NCBI GenBank assembly: GCA_937894515.1
Contig: CALCRH010000126.1
Coordinates: forward strand, 1 to 9,059
Source: an uncultured Clostridia bacterium
GTDB taxonomy: Bacteria > Bacillota > Clostridia > Oscillospirales > Oscillospiraceae
DNA: 9,059 nt
Direction: 5' to 3'
The notes under the pieces are model-generated. The model was not told the origin of the DNA. It saw only the letters and a program-made list of their open reading frames with translations, and made no database searches. This document shows positions 6,411-9,059 of this stretch, in pieces; within the stretch, counting starts at the first letter, position 1, and each line of letters starts with the position of its first letter. Both the position numbers and the translations under genes were made by a program.

Positions 6411-7406
6411 ATGATTTGGCAAAACAAGATCGATGTTCATAATGTCGAGACGTTTATCCCGGGAGAGCACGGCGACAGCATATCCCGTCTGCCGGTCGAT
6501 GTCGTCGGAAAGCTTGCTCGTCAAGATCAAAGCTATAGCTGGACGGGCGTTGAACTGCGGTTTGTGCTGACCGCCGGAGACCGGGCTACGGTGCGAATAT
6601 ACTGCCCCGATACCGACATGGCGATGAACCGTGCCTGTATGCTGTACCACGGCAACCATCAAAGCGGATGGACATGGCTGCATTGCCTCCAGATCCACCC
6701 CGGTATGAACGAGATCACCTGCGCCCTGCCGGAAAATATCGAACAGCTCAAGAGCCTATCGCATAAGTACGGACACCGTTTCTCGGCGCGGGTATTCCGG
6801 CTGGTGATGCCGGGCGGCGCATACGAGCTGTGCGGGATAGACGGCGATGTTCGCCCCCCGCGCGCCGATGAAATACCGGAAAAGTACGGCGTGTTTTACG
6901 GTAGCTCCATCACGAACGGGTCACTGTCACAAAATCCTTCCTCCTGCTTTGTGTCGATCTGCGGGCGCAGGCTCGGTGTTGACACGGTGAATAAGGGGCT
7001 TGCCGGCTCTTGCTATATGGAGCCAGCGCTGACCGGGTGGCTGTTGTCGCGCTATCCCGATGCCGCCTTTTTCTGCGTTGAGGTCGGCACAAACTGCTAC
7101 GGTGCCATTTCGGATGACGAGCTGCGCCAACGTCTGGAATATATGCTGAATACCTTCTCGGCAACGGCATCCGACCGACCATTATTTGTTATCGACTGCA
7201 TTTCCCGAAACGCACATCATGACGGATGCCGTCGACTGGTCAGTGAAATCCTCCGACAGAATACTGACCCGTGTGTGCATTATATCCCGGGCGACGAGCT
7301 GATCCCGGATCACAGTCTGTATGCGGCGGACGGCGTTCATCCGTCGATTGACGGGCACATTATGATCGCAGATAATCTGACCAAAGCAATACAGAAACAC
7401 ATATAA
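6411..7406 (+). CDS. SGNH/GDSL-family hydrolase with N-terminal beta-rich domain
   Basis: A 331-residue predicted esterase or acylhydrolase. Residues 1 to about 150 look like a beta-sandwich domain (WTGVELRF, RATVRIYC, FSARVFRLVMPGGAYELCGID) as in the two-domain SGNH proteins that act on acetylated carbohydrate or small-molecule substrates. The catalytic domain begins near 158: block I FYGSSITNG with nucleophile Ser166, block II NKGLAGS with oxyanion Gly199, block III VEVGTN with Asn228, and block V ADGVHPS with Asp307 and His310. Block I has G-S-S instead of G-D-S and block III G-T-N instead of G-x-N-D, but all four catalytic residues are present. There is no signal peptide, so it is probably cytoplasmic. 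It has its own strong promoter and ribosome binding site and is alone on this strand. A carbohydrate acetyl esterase is my best guess; the substrate cannot be read from sequence. Confidence 0.85.
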   Translation: MIWQNKIDVHNVETFIPGEHGDSISRLPVDVVGKLARQDQSYSWTGVELRFVLTAGDRATVRIYCPDTDMAMNRACMLYHGNHQSGWTWLHCLQIHPGMNEITCALPENIEQLKSLSHKYGHRFSARVFRLVMPGGAYELCGIDGDVRPPRADEIPEKYGVFYGSSITNGSLSQNPSSCFVSICGRRLGVDTVNKGLAGSCYMEPALTGWLLSRYPDAAFFCVEVGTNCYGAISDDELRQRLEYMLNTFSATASDRPLFVIDCISRNAHHDGCRRLVSEILRQNTDPCVHYIPGDELIPDHSLYAADGVHPSIDGHIMIADNLTKAIQKHI

Positions 7407-7411
7407 AAATG

Positions 7412-7442
7412 AAACCGGCACACCAAAGCGATGTGCCGGTTT
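7412..7442. terminator. Bidirectional intrinsic terminator between convergent genes
   Basis: AAACCGGCACA (7412-7422) and TGTGCCGGTTT (7432-7442) form a perfect 11-bp stem with a 9-base loop. On the plus strand the stem runs into TTTATATTATTT, ending the esterase transcript 6 bases after its stop. On the minus strand the A/T edge gives a T-rich tail (CATTTTTATAT) after the htrA stop at 7454. One hairpin therefore probably serves both genes. Confidence 0.9.
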
Positions 7443-7453
7443 TATATTATTTG

Positions 7454-8707
7454 TCAGCCGGTTTGTTCTTTCAGCGTCACGCGTACGCTAAAGGAGGACA
7501 CTCTGCCGGTGCGCCCGTCGGAGCGCAGGAGCTTGAGCAATACCTTATCCCCCACCTTGTGCTTTGCCAGCTCCGAACGAAGATCGGCAAAGCTGGTGAT
7601 CTCGGCATCATCCACACCAACGATCAAATCGCCAACCTGAACATCGGTGCCTTTCAACGAGGAGCCATCGTTGATGGAAGAAATCATAAACCCGTTGTAC
7701 ATTCCGGAGGAAATGGTTTTCCCGGTGATACCGAGCGCCACACGACCGCGTACAAAGCCATACTTCAGCAAGGAATCAATGATGACCTTGGCTTCGTTGA
7801 TCGGGATGGAAAAGCCCAGTCCCTCGTAGCCGGAAGAGGCGATCTTAGATGAATTGATGCCGACGACCAAGCCCTGATTATTCAGCATCGGGCCGCCGGA
7901 GACACCGGGATTGATCGCCGCATCGGTTTGCAAACATTTGATAGCGTAGCCGGTATCCTCGTACACGTCGCGGGCAAGAGCGGAAATAATGCCCTGTGTT
8001 GCCGTCCATGACAGACCGGCGGCATTGCCGAGAACGATCGCGCGATCACCCACCGCCAAGGTCGAGCTGTCGCCGAACTCGGCAGGAGACAGATCATTTG
8101 CATTGATCTTGATGACGGCGAGATCAGTAGACTCATCCGCGCCGATGATCTTGGCATCGGTATATTCCTTGCCGTTGTACAGTGTCACATCCACACGGTC
8201 AAATGGCAATCCAGTGTTTTCATTGGTCACGCAATGCCAGTTGGTAATGATATATCCATCCTTGGTCATCACGATGCCGCTTGCAGAGCCGGCTTTCGTC
8301 AAGGTGCTTTCACCAAATTGGAAAGTGGCGTTTTGCGCATAGATGGTCAGCACGACGGTAGAATCCAGGTTGCGGTTGACGACCTCGCGCGTGCTCAAGC
8401 CGCCGTCGTCGTCATCCCACTTGGATATTTCCAGCGACGGAGCATTTTCATTCACTGTCGGTTCGGAATCGTCAGTTTCGGTTTGTCCGATGCCCGGCTT
8501 ATCGGAAAATGTACCGATTGCCGCCAAGCCGAGGCAAACGACCGCTCCGATCACGCCGATAGCGCCGATGATCGCCACGATGGCGACCCAGTTTGCGCCT
8601 TTTTTCTTCGGCGGTCGCGGCGGTTGCGGTGAATACTGATAGGGGTATCCACCGTTATACGGCGGCTGTACGGGCGGTGTCGGCTGTTGCGGCGGATAAT
8701 ACCCACC
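7454..8707 (-). CDS. htrA: HtrA/DegP-like membrane-anchored serine protease with PDZ domain, 5' end lost at a join
   Basis: A trypsin-like envelope quality-control protease. Reading from the join, the N-terminus is a Pro/Gln/Tyr-rich cytoplasmic tail (YYPPQQPTPPVQPP, then SPQPPRPPKKKG) followed by one membrane helix (about 8510-8590), a typical layout of clostridial HtrA proteins. An acidic linker and the protease domain follow. Numbered from the GTG at 8578, the triad is His115 (ITNWHCV), Asp152 (STDLAVIK) and Ser227 (INPGVSGGP). Most relatives have Asn where Val226 stands (G-N-S-G-G), a small deviation beside the nucleophile. A PDZ domain covers about 278-368 and includes the GDLIVGVDDAEI loop. 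The GTG at 8578 falls in the membrane helix, so it is not the true start; the real start codon lies beyond the join and is absent. The gene converges on the esterase gene and shares its terminator. Confidence 0.88.
   Translation of the reverse strand, partial: GGYYPPQQPTPPVQPPYNGGYPYQYSPQPPRPPKKKGANWVAIVAIIGAIGVIGAVVCLGLAAIGTFSDKPGIGQTETDDSEPTVNENAPSLEISKWDDDDGGLSTREVVNRNLDSTVVLTIYAQNATFQFGESTLTKAGSASGIVMTKDGYIITNWHCVTNENTGLPFDRVDVTLYNGKEYTDAKIIGADESTDLAVIKINANDLSPAEFGDSSTLAVGDRAIVLGNAAGLSWTATQGIISALARDVYEDTGYAIKCLQTDAAINPGVSGGPMLNNQGLVVGINSSKIASSGYEGLGFSIPINEAKVIIDSLLKYGFVRGRVALGITGKTISSGMYNGFMISSINDGSSLKGTDVQVGDLIVGVDDAEITSFADLRSELAKHKVGDKVLLKLLRSDGRTGRVSSFSVRVTLKEQTG
8689..8707. other. Second join: def fragment to htrA fragment
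   Basis: Minus-strand reading in the def frame stays convincing through QVGIIRR (to base 8689). The htrA frame is convincing from GGYYPP (from about base 8707). About 19 bases, GGTGGGTATTATCCGCCGC on the minus strand, are therefore compatible with both genes. def loses its catalytic half and htrA loses its start at the same point. A k-mer-mediated assembly chimera or template switch is most likely; a deletion between short direct repeats in one genome is the alternative. Confidence 0.8.
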
Positions 8708-8859
8708 TGCGGAGCGGCCAGGCCTACGCCCTCGGCCTCCATCATGGTCTCGCCCATGTCGTCCAGCAGCTCCCAGAGGCGCTCGTTGAACTCGGTATAG
8801 GGACGGCAGTTCTTATACAGAGCCGTGTCCTCGTCCTTGCGTATATTTCTTAATGCCAT
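8689..8859 (-). CDS. def: Peptide deformylase, N-terminal 57 codons only
   Basis: Peptide deformylase removes the N-formyl group from new proteins using a metal ion. The fragment begins MALRNIRKDED, contains the usual LWELLDDMGETM helix, and reaches motif 1, GVGLAAPQ (residues 44-51), followed by VGIIRR. Motif 2 (EGCLS) and motif 3 (HExxH), which hold the metal ligands, are absent because the join cuts the gene, so this piece cannot encode an active enzyme. The family is normally about 150-170 residues. The ATG at 8859 is preceded by GGAG inside the end of priA, 10 bases away, and the priA stop is 7 bases upstream; priA-def is the usual order in Clostridia, normally followed by fmt, which is missing here. 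Translation continues in frame past the join to about 8551 but is antisense or out of frame to htrA and meaningless. Confidence 0.9.
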
Positions 8860-8866
8860 ATCTTTT

Positions 8867-9059
8867 TCACTCCATGGGGTTCATGTCCGCAAAAACGGAC
8901 ACGCCCTTATATTCTTTTGCGGTATTGCAATGGATCAGCAGACTGCTGACCAGTTCTCGAATAGACTTATCACACTGACAGGCCAGGGTGACCCGGTAGC
9001 GGAAACGGCGGTTGACGCGCACCACGTTCATGGGTGCGGGGCCGAGCACCTCCACGTCC
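8867..9059 (-). CDS. priA: Primosomal protein PriA, C-terminal end only
   Basis: The last 63 or so codons of the replication-restart helicase PriA enter from the right edge of the window. The reading VEVLGPAPMNVVRVNRRFRYRV is the conserved C-terminal segment of PriA (E-V-x-G-P-A-P, then a basic R-Y-R motif), followed by a helix (CDKSIRELVSSLL) and the end YKGVSVFADMNPME before TGA at 8867-8869. The helicase motifs and zinc-binding region lie outside the window. A GTG at 9053-9055 is not the start; the frame stays open to the edge. The placement just before def supports the identification. PriA reloads the replicative helicase at stalled forks. Confidence 0.88.
   Translation of the reverse strand, partial: DVEVLGPAPMNVVRVNRRFRYRVTLACQCDKSIRELVSSLLIHCNTAKEYKGVSVFADMNPME

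Noticed and set aside
8576..8578. GTG as the htrA start codon
   Set aside because: It lies inside the membrane helix, and the same frame continues upstream through a typical Pro-rich HtrA tail.
8551..8688. Arg-rich extension of the deformylase fragment
   Set aside because: It overlaps the Pro-rich tail and membrane helix of htrA in another frame and is unlike any deformylase.
1..9059. CRISPR array, insertion sequence, integrase, toxin-antitoxin or tRNA
   Set aside because: No regular spaced repeats, transposase or integrase motifs, terminal inverted repeats or tRNA features were seen.

Overview
The window is best read as three pieces of bacterial DNA joined end to end, probably a metagenome contig with two false or recombinant joins, and not as one continuous chromosome. 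Piece 1 (1 to about 3161) looks like Bacteroidota/Bacteroidales: A-rich start regions without Shine-Dalgarno sequences, a lipoprotein with a fimbrillin-like N-terminus and a beta-helix C-terminus, and a small upstream peptide of a kind common in that phylum. Piece 2 (about 3147 to 8707) looks like a Clostridia genome, probably Oscillospiraceae-like: strong Shine-Dalgarno sites, near-consensus sigma-A promoters, a CwlD amidase, RadA, nicotinate salvage genes and an HtrA-type protease. Piece 3 (about 8689 to 9059) is also Clostridia-like and carries the end of priA followed by the start of def.

Piece 1 begins with a possible structured RNA that ends in a T-run (26-116). A 48-residue peptide gene follows (171-317), then, 39 bases later, the large surface lipoprotein gene (357 onward). 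The lipoprotein gene is cut inside one of its beta-helix repeats and runs into radA in antisense orientation.

Piece 2 has four genes on the minus strand: pncA, pncB, cwlD and radA, in transcription order. pncA and pncB form a compact salvage unit converting nicotinamide to nicotinate and then to nicotinate mononucleotide for NAD. cwlD is a peptidoglycan amidase, and radA, a DNA-repair ATPase, keeps only its N-terminal 193 or so codons. A back-to-back promoter pair between 6311 and 6375 drives pncA to the left and an SGNH-family esterase gene to the right. The esterase gene converges on the htrA-like protease gene, and a strong hairpin terminator between them serves both.

At about 8689-8707 the htrA reading frame is lost before its start codon and the 5' part of def appears. 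def is preceded by priA, the usual clostridial order. At each join two protein-coding readings are both good across roughly 15-19 shared bases, and a gene is broken on each side. That pattern suggests assembly through short shared words or template switching.

I did not find a convincing new defence, mobile or biosynthetic system. The items most worth follow-up are the structured element at 26-116, the small peptide gene next to it, the architecture of the surface lipoprotein, and the two joins, which anyone using this contig should know about.
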